Positions 1-10,046 are shown, counted from the first letter of the stretch. The stretch: DNA of 64,000 bases from Argyresthia goedartella (GCA_949825045.1 OX463810.1:31506201-31570200), one strand, 5' to 3'. Translations and numbers: made by a program. Notes: generated by a model not told the origin, from the sequence alone.

Positions 1-221
1 TACAACAGCGCCTTAAGTGGACTGACAAAACCAGCCCCCCTAGTGTTGGTGACCTCGTTCTGGTTAAGGATGCTAACCTACCGCCACTACGTTGGCGCAG
101 GGGGCGCATTGTTAACTTGTTCCCTGGCAAGGACGGGACCCCCCGGTCTGCGGAGGTTCTAGTAGGAGGCTCGGTTCTAAAACGAGCGGTAGCAACGTTG
201 TCTCGGCTGCCCGTAGATTAG
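1..221 (+). CDS. BEL/Pao pol, C-terminal end (partial)
   Basis: This is the last ~73 codons of a BEL/Pao retrotransposon polyprotein, cut by the window edge. It carries the post-integrase tail, with the run DLVLVKDANLPPLRWRRG and the terminal ATLSRLPVD before a TAG stop. It is nearly identical to the end of element E (50310-50527), so it belongs to the same family. It is followed directly by a GGACAG/CTGTCC hairpin, a purine-rich tract and the 3' LTR. Functional status cannot be judged because the rest lies upstream of the window. Confidence 0.85.
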   Translation, partial: QQRLKWTDKTSPPSVGDLVLVKDANLPPLRWRRGRIVNLFPGKDGTPRSAEVLVGGSVLKRAVATLSRLPVD

Positions 222-253
222 GGGACAGGTGGGTGCCTGTCCGGGCGGGTGAT

Positions 254-797
254 TGTTCGATTCCAAATCGATATTCGATCGATGGTTTCGGAACGGCCAT
301 TTTGAATTTGACGTTGCTGCCAACCTTGCAGTTTTTGACAACTGACAGACGAAAGCCCTCGCAATGTAAACGCGTATTGGTTAGGGTATTGAAATTAAAT
401 CGCAAGCCATCTGGAATGTATTCGGGTTTCCCTCAGGATTGTCTATATAGCTGAGTGTGTTGTGGTTCCCCGAACCAGATAAAGTTCGCATTTACGTGGC
501 CGATTGGTTTTTCCCACGTAACATAACCTGTGTTGGAACACTGTGCTCATCGAAGCTGGCCTGCCAGTCATACCTGGTTGGCTGAAGAACCTGTCTACCA
601 AGAAGAGCCTAGGGTGCACCCGGGCCTTGCAGAGAGACAGGAGGTTGATGGGACCGAAGCACAGACCAGGTTAGATCGACTCCATTTACATTAGCTCGGT
701 GAATCGCCGACGTTCACACTTCTTGGCAACTGATCGCTACGCTACCTCGTAGCTGATGGGCCCCTACGAGGTCATTAGGTGCTGAGAAGCCTGAACA
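254..797 (+). repeat. 3' LTR of the truncated BEL/Pao element
   Basis: The LTR starts TGTTCGATTC and ends CCTGAACA, matching the two 507-bp LTRs of element E along its length. It is longer (544 bp), mainly through an extra stretch near 495-530. It is TG...CA bounded. The target duplication cannot be checked because the 5' end is off the window. Confidence 0.85.
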
Positions 798-1178
798 TTA
801 TCTATTTCTGATATTAATCGCAATTGAAGAATCGACCGAACCAATCAGACAGAACACGGCTCGACAAGCTAATTCGCTATAAAAGAGAGTTGGTGTCAAA
901 TCACGTTCAGATTGTGCGATTTGTCCACTGCGATTAAAAATCCTAGAAGTCAGAGACTCATCAGAACTCGATTAATTGACACAAGCTGTCCTTTATTACG
1001 ACTTTGTTTGCGATTGCGACTCGTGTTCTGATTGGTATTTTTTTCAAATTCGATTGTAGGAATCACAATCGCTTTCCTTCTTAAAATTTTATAGAGAATA
1101 AAAAACAGCAATATCTCACGTGTAGCGTAACGCCTTTTCCCATACTCGGTGGCAGGGACACAGTTTAGCCAGATATGC
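798..1178 (+). other. Non-coding stretch with a TATA-like core promoter motif
   Basis: No credible ORF is seen. A TATAAAAG box at 878-885 is followed 29 bases later (from its first base) by TCAGATT, resembling an arthropod TATA plus initiator arrangement. No coding sequence follows in a usable frame before element A interrupts at 1179. It could be the remains of a promoter or chance; I cannot tell which. Confidence 0.25.
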
Positions 1179-1363
1179 TGTACAGTCAACTGTACAAAGG
1201 TTATTTTATATTTTTTGCATACATAAGCGTGTCATCGTTTTCTTGTTAAGTTTTTATATTCATTATTTTTAGTGCAATAAACGTCTTCATCGTTAGCGGT
1301 TGTTCCCTCATTTCAACTAGCACTCAACACTCACTGATATCATTATAGCTGTAGAACCCTACA
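1179..1363 (+). repeat. Element A 5' LTR
   Basis: 185 bp, TG...CA. It opens with an inverted repeat, TGTACAGT-CA-ACTGTACA, that can fold on itself. It contains a polyadenylation signal AATAAA near its middle (within GTGCAATAAACG). It is identical by eye to 6711-6895. Confidence 0.92.
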
Positions 1364-1368
1364 GTTTT

Positions 1369-1382
1369 TGGTCCTTCGAACC
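1369..1382 (+). other. Possible tRNA primer binding site of element A
   Basis: Five bases after the 5' LTR lies TGGTCCTTCGAACC. It begins with the TGG complementary to a tRNA CCA end, and the position is right for a primer binding site. The TTCGAACC part is complementary to a T-arm motif, so the primer may pair unusually. The cognate tRNA is not identified. Confidence 0.45.
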
Positions 1383-1580
1383 ATTGCGACTTGGTACCGT
1401 CTGTTTCCTTTGAAGTGTGTTAGCAATCGGTTGGTCAGCCTCCCACCAGCGGGAACCACTGGCTAATTGAGAAGGTGCTTCAATCACACCAAAAGGTTGC
1501 GGATGTGCTAGGTCGTACGGACCATCGGCAGTGCCATATATCTGCATACGAGGTGGTTCGTCAGCATCTGTCGACATCTA

Positions 1581-1912
1581 CAGTCAACAGCGCCACATTC
1601 ATCGGGTAGCCACAGCACTCAGCTGGACTATCGAAGATATCAATCATTCAATCAGTTCGAGGAAGTCGCAGCAGATCAACTGGGCTTCAAGAACCTCGGG
1701 GAACTTCATCACCGAGCATCAATAAAGATCTATCGACTTGTACACACAGTCCATAGCGTCACGTTCATCGGGTAGGCACAGCATTCAGCTGGACTATCGA
1801 AAATATCATTAATTCACTCAGTTCGAGAAAGTCGCAGCCGCTCAACTGGGCTTCAGGAACCTCGGTGTCATATCAGCACTGAGCATCATTCAAGAGTTCT
1901 GTTCATAGAATA
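1581..1912 (+). repeat. Imperfect tandem duplication (period ~166 bp) in the element A leader
   Basis: Two diverged units, 1581-1746 and 1747-1912, share landmarks at 166-base spacing. These include TTCATCGGGTAG, CAGCTGGACTATCGAA, CAGTTCGAG.AAGTCGCAG and CAACTGGGCTTCA.GAACCTCGG. The duplication sits just upstream of the gag start at 1933. It may be a packaging or translation leader or a neutral duplication. Confidence 0.8.
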
Positions 1913-1932
1913 CACTCATTCAATCAATCATC

Positions 1933-4900
1933 ATGGCCGAAACTCTACTCAAGCGTCAACAGGAGATTCTTCAAGAGATTGAACGTGTCTATATCAACTT
2001 TTCCAAGGACAGCGCGACTCGAAAAAACGCTGAATACCTCAAGAAGCGTGTGGATACATTAGATCTACTTTGGCGAGAGTTTGACGGCAATCATGCAAGT
2101 CTGCAATCGTGCGAAGATAAAACAGGCGAATACTTTTCACGTAACATTTACGCTGAATGGAAGGCCTACTACGAGAAGACCAGACTTACGATAACATCAT
2201 TCAAGCGACCGGTGGATTCAAAACCGGTGAGGTTTCATCTGCCGACTCCCGTGGAAACCGGAGAATTGGAACAACTTATCAGTCAGCAAGGTACTAATTT
2301 CCGTGCCTTTGAGCGCCACATGAACAGGATCGAGGCCAGCCACTTGGAAGAAAAATGGGAGATCGAGGATGAGCTGAAAACCCTGCATCATCTCTGGAAG
2401 AACATCGATATTCTCCACCTGCAGATAGACAATATTCTTCAAGGTAGCGACGGGGAGTATGAAAACGACTTTATAACCATCGAAAGTCAGTACACAGCGA
2501 TTAAGAAGAAACTAAACAGGAGTTTGAGCTCTACAGATCATCTTCGTCACTCTACACCTAAGATTGACATACCTGTCTTTCTAGGAACTTACACTCAATG
2601 GCCAACATTTTATGATCTATTCACGGAAACGATACATAACAACAAGTATCTCACAAGCGCTCAGAAGATGCAGCATCTCAAGACTAAGGTCAAAGGGGAA
2701 GCTGAGCGCATAATTCAGCACTTAAACATAACAGCGGAAAATTACGGCACTGCTTGGAACCTCTTGACTGGTCGCTACAACAATCCTCAGGTTCTATTTA
2801 CAAGCCATATAGAACTTTTTCTCAATCAACCAGTCATTCAGAAGGCGACGTCGTACGAGTTAAAGAGATTGTATGATACAACAATGGAAAGCATTCATGC
2901 CATTCATAACTTGGGTATCGATACTTCAACCTGGGACCCTCTTCTTGTGCATATCATCTCGAAAAAGTTGGATGCAGACACCTACGTCGATTACAAGGAG
3001 TCTCGTGCGTCACCCAGGACTATGCCAGTCTTCAACGATTTCATGTCATTTATCGAGCGGAAATTCATGGCCCTCGAACCAATTCAACAGAAGGCTAAGG
3101 ATCCTGCATCATTGGTTTCTAAGCAACCGACTCATCAACCTTCGAAGTACAACTACAACAACTTCAAACGGAATAATTTTTCCCCGAGAGGTTATCAAGC
3201 TGCTACAACATCATACGGAAAGAAATGTCCGATGTGTGACGGAACCCACCATTTGTACCAGTGTACACAATTCCTTAACCAGCCAGTCGACGCAGTAATG
3301 AATACGATTGCGAAACTTCACGTATGCCAAAACTGCCTATACAAGCATGACAACAGTATTTGCCCGTCAAAAAAAACATGCAATACATGCGATGGAAATC
3401 ACAATTCTATTATCCACGACGCAGCGGTTATTAAGCCAATGAACTCAGGAAACACGACCTCTACACGGCCGTCTGCATCTACGACAAATTCGACATCATC
3501 ATTCAAGCGACAGCATAATGTTAATTACGTTGCGAGCGAGGAGGAAGAAATCCTTCTAACGACTCTATCACTCAATATCAGATCTTCAGATGGAACTCTA
3601 ATCAACTTCAGAGCTCTTCTAGACCAAGGCGCTCAAGTTTCACTCATCTCTGAAAGCGCTGCTCAGCTGTTAGGGCTGAAGCGTAGACGCTATCAAGCGT
3701 CAATATTGGGCATTGGTACTAGCTCAAAACAGAGCAAAGGATTAGTATCAATGGAATGTCACTCAATCTACGCAGACTACGAGTTCATTACTGAAGCACT
3801 GGTTGTTTCACAAGTCATTAACAACCTCCCCAGCACTTCACTCCCGAACACCTCTTGGGAACATCTTCAAAATACAAGATTGGCTGACCCCGAGTATCAT
3901 ATATCGAAGCCTGTCGACATACTCCTAGATGCTAGTGTCTACTCTGAAATCATCATGAGTGGACTCGTGAAAGGCACGCATCCATCACCCATTGCTCAGC
4001 AGACAAAACTGGGCTGGATTCTGTCGGGTCATGTTCGAACCTTCACATGCAACGTCGTTATTAGAAGCCTTGACGACATAAAAAAGTACTGGGATGTCGA
4101 GGATATCCATGGATCAGAGGAATCCTTGACCGCCGAGGAACAACATTGCGAAGAGTACTTTCAAGCGACAGCCAAGCGATTGGAGAATGGAAGGTACGAG
4201 GTCGCTATTCCCATGAAAACAGGGTTTGAAGAGCACTTGGGACACTCGAAATCAAGGGCTACTGCCCAATTTATTCAGCAGGAGAAAAAAATGGCGAAAA
4301 ATGTTTCATTATCTGAGGGATACAAAAAATTCATTCACGAGTACCAACAACTAGGTCACATGCGCCCGGCCGACTCAGCAGACACCCCAAACGCATGTTA
4401 TCTTCCCCATCATGGCGTGTTAAAATTGGACTCTACAACAACTTCCCTGCGCGTCGTTTTTAATGCATCATCCAAAACATCATCGGGCCTCAGCCTCAAC
4501 GACATGATGGAAAGCGGTCCGAACCTACAACAGGACCTGCAGTCACTCATTCTAAGATGGCGACAATACAGATATGTTGTCACAGCGGACATAGAAAAGA
4601 TGTTCCGCCAAATACTTGTGAGAGAGGCCGACCAACATCTACAATCAATCATATGGAGAGACTCGCCTCGCGACCTACTTCGAGAATACAATCTCACAAC
4701 GGTCACATATGGTACAAAGTCCGCCCCATATCTTGCCATGAGAACACTCAAACAGATTGGTCGAGACAATGCTCACACATTCAAACTTGCCGCCGCAGCT
4801 TTGGAAAGCTCTTTCTACATGGACGACCTGTTGACTGGCAGCGACTCACTCAGTCAAGCGAAGGAAATTCAACGAGAACTTACAGCTGTCCTGAAAGCAG

Positions 4901-6606
4901 CCGGCATGAATATTCGCAAGTGGTCCAGTAACAAATCCGAACTCATAAAAGATTTGCCACCGGAATTACTCAACGCCCCATTCGAGTTCAAAGACTCTGA
5001 AACACGTAAAACGCTGGGTCTGCAGTGGAATTCCTCCTCGGACACTTTTGCATACGCATACAAAAGTGAGTGCGATACAAGTACCGTGCATTGTACTAAA
5101 CGTCAGCTATTATCCGACATAGCAAAAATATACGATCCAATGGGCTGGATTACTCCACTTACAATCAAGGCGAAAATCATATTTCAAAAGACGTGGGCTT
5201 TAACGCTATCATGGGATGACGACCTACCTCAAGAAATACTTCATGAATGGCGGCAAATCAGAGACGACTTGAAGAATATTCCCATGTTTAAAATTCCCAG
5301 ATACATAGGTGATATGGGAGAATCATTTGAAATCCATGGCTATTGCGACGCTTCCGAAAAGGCCTATGCCTGCGTAATTTATATCGTCTCACTAAATAAA
5401 GGCGAATATACATCCAAGCTGATCGCCGCCAAATCAAAGGTGGCTCCACACAACAAGGTGGTCACACTTCCCAGATTGGAACTACTGGGCGCACTTTTAC
5501 TGTCACAATTAATGGCAAAATTCCTCGAGACCGTCACTTCCAGTAACTTCAAGGTTTACGCCTGGACAGATTCAATGGTAGTCTTGGGCTGGCTACATGG
5601 AAAGGAATCGAAATGGAAACCATTTGTGGCTAACCGAGTACATCAGATAAAGAAAATCATCCCACAATCAGCGTGGAATCATGTAAAATCGGAGGATAAT
5701 GCTGCAGACTGCGCCACGCGTGGAATGAACGCCACAAGTTTGTTGAAGCACAAGCTGTGGTGGGAAGGGCCTGGATGGCTAATCACCCGCAACATGAACC
5801 ACACCGAGCAACAATCATACCCAGACCCTGCGATCGAAGTAAAAAAGGCCAGTGTGAACACAGCCTTAGTGCAAAATTCTTCATCACTCACTCAAGAACT
5901 GCTAAATAAATGTAGTTCGATAACTCTGGCTACTAAAATCACTGCATGGGTTTTGAGATTCGTCAGCCATTTGCAAAATAAGCAGTTACAACACGGCAGA
6001 CAGAATGTCTGGCTTTACGCCTGTTGCGAAGAATGCACAGTGCGCATTTTATGCCCAGCTGACACGTTAATACGAACCCTGTCCGGCAACGGAATCATTA
6101 GCCTAGGTCAAGGCTGCACACTCAAGGGAAATGCATTTACGATCCTTTCACATAAGGACCTTTTCAACCGCATAGACACGGCGGCGTCTGAGATGGACCC
6201 ACCATCACTGTCCATCCTGAATAACATCATTTACACCAACACGGCGTTCAGCGCTATGCCGCCAGTCTTAGAAGATCAGTCTATCAATGGAACAGACATT
6301 CAATGGAAGAAACTGGGAGCTCAGATTGCGCAACTGAAGCATCAGTCAACGCAGACGCTCACCGTACACGATGTCCATCAGTACATCATATCGTATAGCA
6401 TGCTTGGCTTGCTGCTACTGATTGGTCTCATCGTGGGAATCGTCTACATACGGAGGAGACGAGCGCAGCAGACGCTGGATGTACCAGAGCTACCGGTGCC
6501 GCAGCCACGGACGCTCTACAGGAAGACGACAACAGAGAGGGGTACTTCGCCACAAGAAGAAGACCATTCCGTGAAGTTTGACCTACCTAAGAATATTGTT
6601 ATTTAA
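1933..6606 (+). CDS. Element A Gag-PR-RT-RNaseH fused to an envelope-like C-terminus
   Basis: A 1557-codon open frame with no stop. In order: helical N-terminus; BEL-type gag core (DUF1759-like) about residues 200-340 (WPTFYDLF, LLTGRYNNP); cysteine/histidine knuckles about 425-495 (CPMCDGTHHLYQC, CNTCDGNHNS); aspartic peptidase with LLDQGAQ; reverse transcriptase with VTADIEKMFRQ and active site FYMDDLLTG; RNase H with HGYCDASEKAYA and AWTDSMVVLGW; then WWEGPGWL, the usual lead-in to integrase. The integrase zinc and DDE motifs are absent. From about residue 1350 the frame continues into a region typical of BEL/roo envelope ends: cysteine-containing ectodomain end, one membrane helix (about 1480-1502, SMLGLLLLIGLIVGIVYI), RRRR and a cytoplasmic tail. 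The start ATG (CATCATGGCC) is the first good one after the leader. Confidence 0.9.
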   Translation: MAETLLKRQQEILQEIERVYINFSKDSATRKNAEYLKKRVDTLDLLWREFDGNHASLQSCEDKTGEYFSRNIYAEWKAYYEKTRLTITSFKRPVDSKPVRFHLPTPVETGELEQLISQQGTNFRAFERHMNRIEASHLEEKWEIEDELKTLHHLWKNIDILHLQIDNILQGSDGEYENDFITIESQYTAIKKKLNRSLSSTDHLRHSTPKIDIPVFLGTYTQWPTFYDLFTETIHNNKYLTSAQKMQHLKTKVKGEAERIIQHLNITAENYGTAWNLLTGRYNNPQVLFTSHIELFLNQPVIQKATSYELKRLYDTTMESIHAIHNLGIDTSTWDPLLVHIISKKLDADTYVDYKESRASPRTMPVFNDFMSFIERKFMALEPIQQKAKDPASLVSKQPTHQPSKYNYNNFKRNNFSPRGYQAATTSYGKKCPMCDGTHHLYQCTQFLNQPVDAVMNTIAKLHVCQNCLYKHDNSICPSKKTCNTCDGNHNSIIHDAAVIKPMNSGNTTSTRPSASTTNSTSSFKRQHNVNYVASEEEEILLTTLSLNIRSSDGTLINFRALLDQGAQVSLISESAAQLLGLKRRRYQASILGIGTSSKQSKGLVSMECHSIYADYEFITEALVVSQVINNLPSTSLPNTSWEHLQNTRLADPEYHISKPVDILLDASVYSEIIMSGLVKGTHPSPIAQQTKLGWILSGHVRTFTCNVVIRSLDDIKKYWDVEDIHGSEESLTAEEQHCEEYFQATAKRLENGRYEVAIPMKTGFEEHLGHSKSRATAQFIQQEKKMAKNVSLSEGYKKFIHEYQQLGHMRPADSADTPNACYLPHHGVLKLDSTTTSLRVVFNASSKTSSGLSLNDMMESGPNLQQDLQSLILRWRQYRYVVTADIEKMFRQILVREADQHLQSIIWRDSPRDLLREYNLTTVTYGTKSAPYLAMRTLKQIGRDNAHTFKLAAAALESSFYMDDLLTGSDSLSQAKEIQRELTAVLKAAGMNIRKWSSNKSELIKDLPPELLNAPFEFKDSETRKTLGLQWNSSSDTFAYAYKSECDTSTVHCTKRQLLSDIAKIYDPMGWITPLTIKAKIIFQKTWALTLSWDDDLPQEILHEWRQIRDDLKNIPMFKIPRYIGDMGESFEIHGYCDASEKAYACVIYIVSLNKGEYTSKLIAAKSKVAPHNKVVTLPRLELLGALLLSQLMAKFLETVTSSNFKVYAWTDSMVVLGWLHGKESKWKPFVANRVHQIKKIIPQSAWNHVKSEDNAADCATRGMNATSLLKHKLWWEGPGWLITRNMNHTEQQSYPDPAIEVKKASVNTALVQNSSSLTQELLNKCSSITLATKITAWVLRFVSHLQNKQLQHGRQNVWLYACCEECTVRILCPADTLIRTLSGNGIISLGQGCTLKGNAFTILSHKDLFNRIDTAASEMDPPSLSILNNIIYTNTAFSAMPPVLEDQSINGTDIQWKKLGAQIAQLKHQSTQTLTVHDVHQYIISYSMLGLLLLIGLIVGIVYIRRRRAQQTLDVPELPVPQPRTLYRKTTTERGTSPQEEDHSVKFDLPKNIVI

Positions 6607-6710
6607 GTTTACATAATTTTATACATTCATCTTATATTCTTTTAGTTCTAACTTATCATGATTTGTAATTTTATAAGTTTATATCTGTGTTCATCTCGTT
6701 CTCGGCAGCA

Positions 6711-6895
6711 TGTACAGTCAACTGTACAAAGGTTATTTTATATTTTTTGCATACATAAGCGTGTCATCGTTTTCTTGTTAAGTTTTTATATTCATTATTT
6801 TTAGTGCAATAAACGTCTTCATCGTTAGCGGTTGTTCCCTCATTTCAACTAGCACTCAACACTCACTGATATCATTATAGCTGTAGAACCCTACA
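6711..6895 (+). repeat. Element A 3' LTR
   Basis: 185 bp, the same length and sequence by eye as 1179-1363, ending CCCTACA and followed by the TATGC target duplication. A clear polypurine tract is not evident immediately upstream (CTCGGCAGCA), which is unusual. Confidence 0.92.
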
Positions 6896-6900
6896 TATGC

Positions 6901-7499
6901 AAACACGACATGGTGCGTCTGGTGGCACACAATACGGTATTTGACAAGGTACTCCAATAAATCTAGAAACCTGTCTCAAGCTGAACCTATTTCAACAAAA
7001 AAGTTTGACAATATCAGAATTGTATATTTCCAGCAGTTGTATTTTATAAACTCAATTTTGTGTTAAAATGACAGCATTTGACTATGACGTCACATGCTAG
7101 TATTTCATAGAACTTGTGAAGAAAATTACCGTTTTGACAGTTCCTAAAAAGTATCTATTTTGACTAGCAATCAAATGCCGTATTTACTGGTGGCTTACTA
7201 CAGAGTCAAATCAAAGCACAGTATGAAATGGAGTATTTAGCGGAGTAATGTCTTGTGCGTGCAGTGTACCTACCTTACAGCTGCTCAACGAAATGTATCG
7301 TGCGTGTAGTGTTGTGTACCTTGCAGTGGCTCTATGTAATGTCTCTGGCGTGTAGTGTAGTGTAGTGTAGTGTACCTTGCATGGGCCGGGCGCGGTCACG
7401 GTGAGCGCGCTGCTCGCCGCTTAGCAGCGTGTGTGCGTGGTCGCGCGCGCGCATCATCAGCGACGCTCTGCCAACACACAACACCACACAGTGTACGTA
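6901..7499. other. Intergenic, short repeats, no gene seen
   Basis: Non-coding. There are short GTGTA repeats at about 7350-7375 within a stretch of loosely repeated GTGTAGTGTACC-like phrases (7250-7380), then a CpG-rich patch (7380-7480). No conserved ORF was found. Confidence 0.5.
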
Positions 7500-8520
7500 A
7501 ATAAACATCCAGATATCGTAGGCTTTCTTGAGAAAATTATCACAGGGATAGACAATTTTATCCTATTTGGAGACTAATTAAGAAAAGCATCAAAATTACC
7601 CAATTATACGCATCGCCACGGAAAATCGGTTCAGTAGAATTGTCATGAAAAACGACCGATTACGAGTTGTATTCGCGCGCCGAGGGTTTCGACCAAATCT
7701 CATTTTTTGTGAAGTACAACTACGGTTCAGATTTTTTCCTTTGCTTGTGCTATGAGTCCTAAATCTTCGTTCCAAATTTCATGTTTTAGGTCAGCGGGAA
7801 GTATCATATAGGTTTTGATTCCCTTGCGAATGTTAAGCAATTTCAGCAAAATTGTGACATCTTTGATTGCGTTAACCTATAAGTTTTTTTTTTACTTGGG
7901 ACTTTAAGAGACCACAGACCAAAGTAATCGCAAACAAAATACGAAAGTACTAAATACCTGAGGCTCGAAGGACCAAAATGTATCGTCCAGTCAGACTTTG
8001 CAGTAGTTAGAAGTATGAGTCGTAGCACGTCGGGGGAAAGTAAAGTCCCAATCCATATATGCACTTTTTGTCTCCAAACTAATAACTATTCCGATAGGTC
8101 TGTGCTTTACGATAGTTGGTGACGTACTCGTTAGTTGAAATAAAATATGATATAAAATTACGTGCGGCCAAGTAGGTCGCACCTTCAGCAAAATAGCAGT
8201 TGCCAACATGTGCGGTAGAACCGTACAACCTCCACTCGTTCATAAGAAAAATGGTCTTGACAAACGGACCGACAGACGTGCAGAGGGACAACTAAGTGAT
8301 CTTTTAAGGGTTCCGTACTCAAAGGGTAAAAACGGGACCCTATTTCTAAGACTCCGCTGTCTGTATGTTTGTCTGTCTGACACCAGGCTGTACCTCGTGA
8401 ACCTTGATAGTTATAGTTGAAATTTTCACAGATGATGTATTTCTATTGCCGCTCTAACATCACATACTAAAAGCAGAATTAAATTAACATTTAACCCCCT
8501 TAAATATTAATTTAATTCTC
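7500..8520 (+). repeat. Interspersed repeat of the type common in Lepidoptera
   Basis: The stretch around 8310-8460 (GGGTTCCGTACTCAAAGGG, AAAACGGGACCCTATTTC, AAGACTCCGCTGTC, then GAAATTTTCACAGATGATG) matches from memory a very abundant insect, especially lepidopteran, non-coding repeat. The outer limits are estimated. Its class (non-autonomous DNA element) is an inference. Confidence 0.6.
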
Positions 8521-8804
8521 TCATTACATACAATTATTTCAATACCACATACAAACTTATGAATGCACCTGGTTACTTACATGGAATGTGAAAGTAGCCG
8601 CACCAATAACTTTGTAAACAACATTTTGCTATGTAAAATCTAAACTATTGACAGGGGGGTCCCACTCAAGACTTTAGGTACGTTCGTCCGGCGGCCGGCC
8701 AACCCGCCTGACGGGGCTGGCAGTCGCGTTGCGCGCTAGCCGCTCCTCATGAGCAACTTTTCTATGATTTTTGCAACAACAATGACTTAAGAACCTAACA
8801 TTTT

Positions 8805-8925
8805 TGGGAGTTTCTACGCCCTTCTTCTCCCACAGTGGTCCAATGTAGAGAAGAGGCAAAAAATGACGTTTGCTAAGTATATGTAAATATCTACAGTAAT
8901 AAAGTACTTTGACTATTGACTATTG
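8805..8925 (+). repeat. Short dispersed repeat, copy 1 of 3
   Basis: It contains TACGCCCTTCTTCTCCCACA, CCAATGTAGAGAAG, GGCAAAAAATGACG and ATCTACAGTAATAAAG. Copies in the same orientation occur near 38207-38310 and 44670-44760. It is probably the tail of a SINE or non-LTR element. Confidence 0.7.
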
Positions 8926-9363
8926 ACTATTGTCTAAAGGAATTGTTCACAAATAAAATTCGATTCCTTTTTAATTGAATACCTTTTTGTTTACCTACAA
9001 GTAAACACTTTAGACCCAGTATAAAATAATTTACAATTACGTAAGTAAGAAAGTAGGTACCTACCTAGCCTTAGAATTTGCCAATAGCCTGAATAAGTAC
9101 TAATATAACACCTCTCTTACACAGAGTGGACTAATATTCACAAACACAAATCGCACGTAGGTAACCCTAGCGTGATCAAGCGAGACATGAGTTTACAGGA
9201 CGACCTTGTGATGTCAGAGTAAAAGAAGCTCTCAGGCGTAGTGATGCGGCGCAATCTAGCCTACACGGGCGGGACAACCGATTCTGTAGGTGCTTAGCGA
9301 TTGTCGTATGTAGCGCAGGTGCGAGCTAGATTGCGCTTTATTGTCGCGCGGCGAGAGTAGCTA

Positions 9364-9369
9364 TTTATT
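9364..9369 (-). promoter_or_regulatory. Polyadenylation signal AATAAA of the host gene
   Basis: On the minus strand AATAAA lies about 200 bases after the stop codon at 9566-9568, a plausible 3' UTR length. Inference from position only. Confidence 0.4.
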
Positions 9370-9565
9370 TAAGTGTATTTTCTCAGTAATCCTTCTGTAC
9401 GTAGTACTATTAAGTATTCTGTGCTATTGATTCCGCACCATCCCTACCAATGTACGGTGGTACGGAACCCTTCGTGCACGAGTCCAACTTGTAAGGTACA
9501 GATTCCTAAAAAGAAACTAATGTGACAGAAACGTGTATAAAGAAAGTTTAAGGAGTGTTTGTAAT

Positions 9566-9669
9566 TTACTTGTGCGGCCAGGCCGCCAGCACGCGTCGCG
9601 CGCGGCCCTCGCCTACCAGCTGAATGAGCCGCAGCTTCTGATCCACAGTCTTCTGGTCGACGTCCTTAG
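9566..9669 (-). CDS. Host gene terminal coding exon
   Basis: The acceptor CTTCAG precedes the exon. It begins in phase 1 (CT completing a codon with the previous G) and reads AKDVDQKTVDQKLRLIQLV, then GEGRARRVLAAWPHK and TAA. The phase matches the donor of exon 9927-10046. The remainder downstream is 3' UTR. Confidence 0.85.
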
Positions 9670-9926
9670 CTGAAGACACAGAGTACGCGCTAGTAAGAAT
9701 GGCAGGTGGGCACAACTACAAATTCTGGTAATACAAGAAGTGATGAAATCAATGTCTTAAGTCACGGACGCCCATTGAATCCCAAGCGGAACGAGTGTAG
9801 CGAGAGATCCAGTATACCGAATGAGTGAGCGAGGTATTCAACGACGTAACTCCTGCAGTCAGTGTGCATGTGTGTTCAAGTGCTGCATGTAGATGTATGT
9901 ATGTGTGTGTGTGTTTGTATAGTTAC

Positions 9927-10046
9927 CGGTGACGATCGCCTTGAGCACGTCGATGTGCAGGTCGAGCAGGCTTCGGTGCACGTGCTGCATGAACATGTAG
10001 GGCGGCAGCACGCGCCAGCCCAGGTACGTGAGGAACGACGCGAACC
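9927..10046 (-). CDS. Host gene exon (GFASFLTYLGWRVLPPY)
   Basis: Acceptor TGTGTGCAG and donor G|GTAACT. The 120-bp exon reads FASFLTYLGWRVLPPYMFMQ then HVHRSLLDLHIDVLKAIVTG, in phase 1 at both ends. The hydrophobic helical segment resembles the C-terminal (GSAP-16-like) domain of the pigeon/GSAP family, by recollection. Confidence 0.85.

Larger units (their letters stand above)
1179..6895 (+). mobile_element. Element A: BEL/Pao LTR retrotransposon, integrase-less
   Basis: A complete LTR-to-LTR insertion of 5717 bp. Two 185-bp LTRs (1179-1363 and 6711-6895) read as identical, and the flanking 5-bp duplication TATGC occurs at 1174-1178 and 6896-6900. Five-base duplications are usual for BEL/Pao. 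Identical LTRs imply a recent insertion. The single internal frame lacks integrase, so the copy cannot be autonomous. It lies downstream of the host gene's 3' end. Confidence 0.92.

Noticed and set aside
6000..6606. An independent envelope gene or endogenous retrovirus in element A
   Set aside because: It is only the C-terminal part, in one frame with gag-pol; no signal peptide or full ectodomain. It is a deletion product of a BEL element.
7211..7399. 62-codon minus ORF in repeated GTGTAG sequence
   Set aside because: Short-period repeat translated as Tyr/Thr-rich sequence; no coding evidence.
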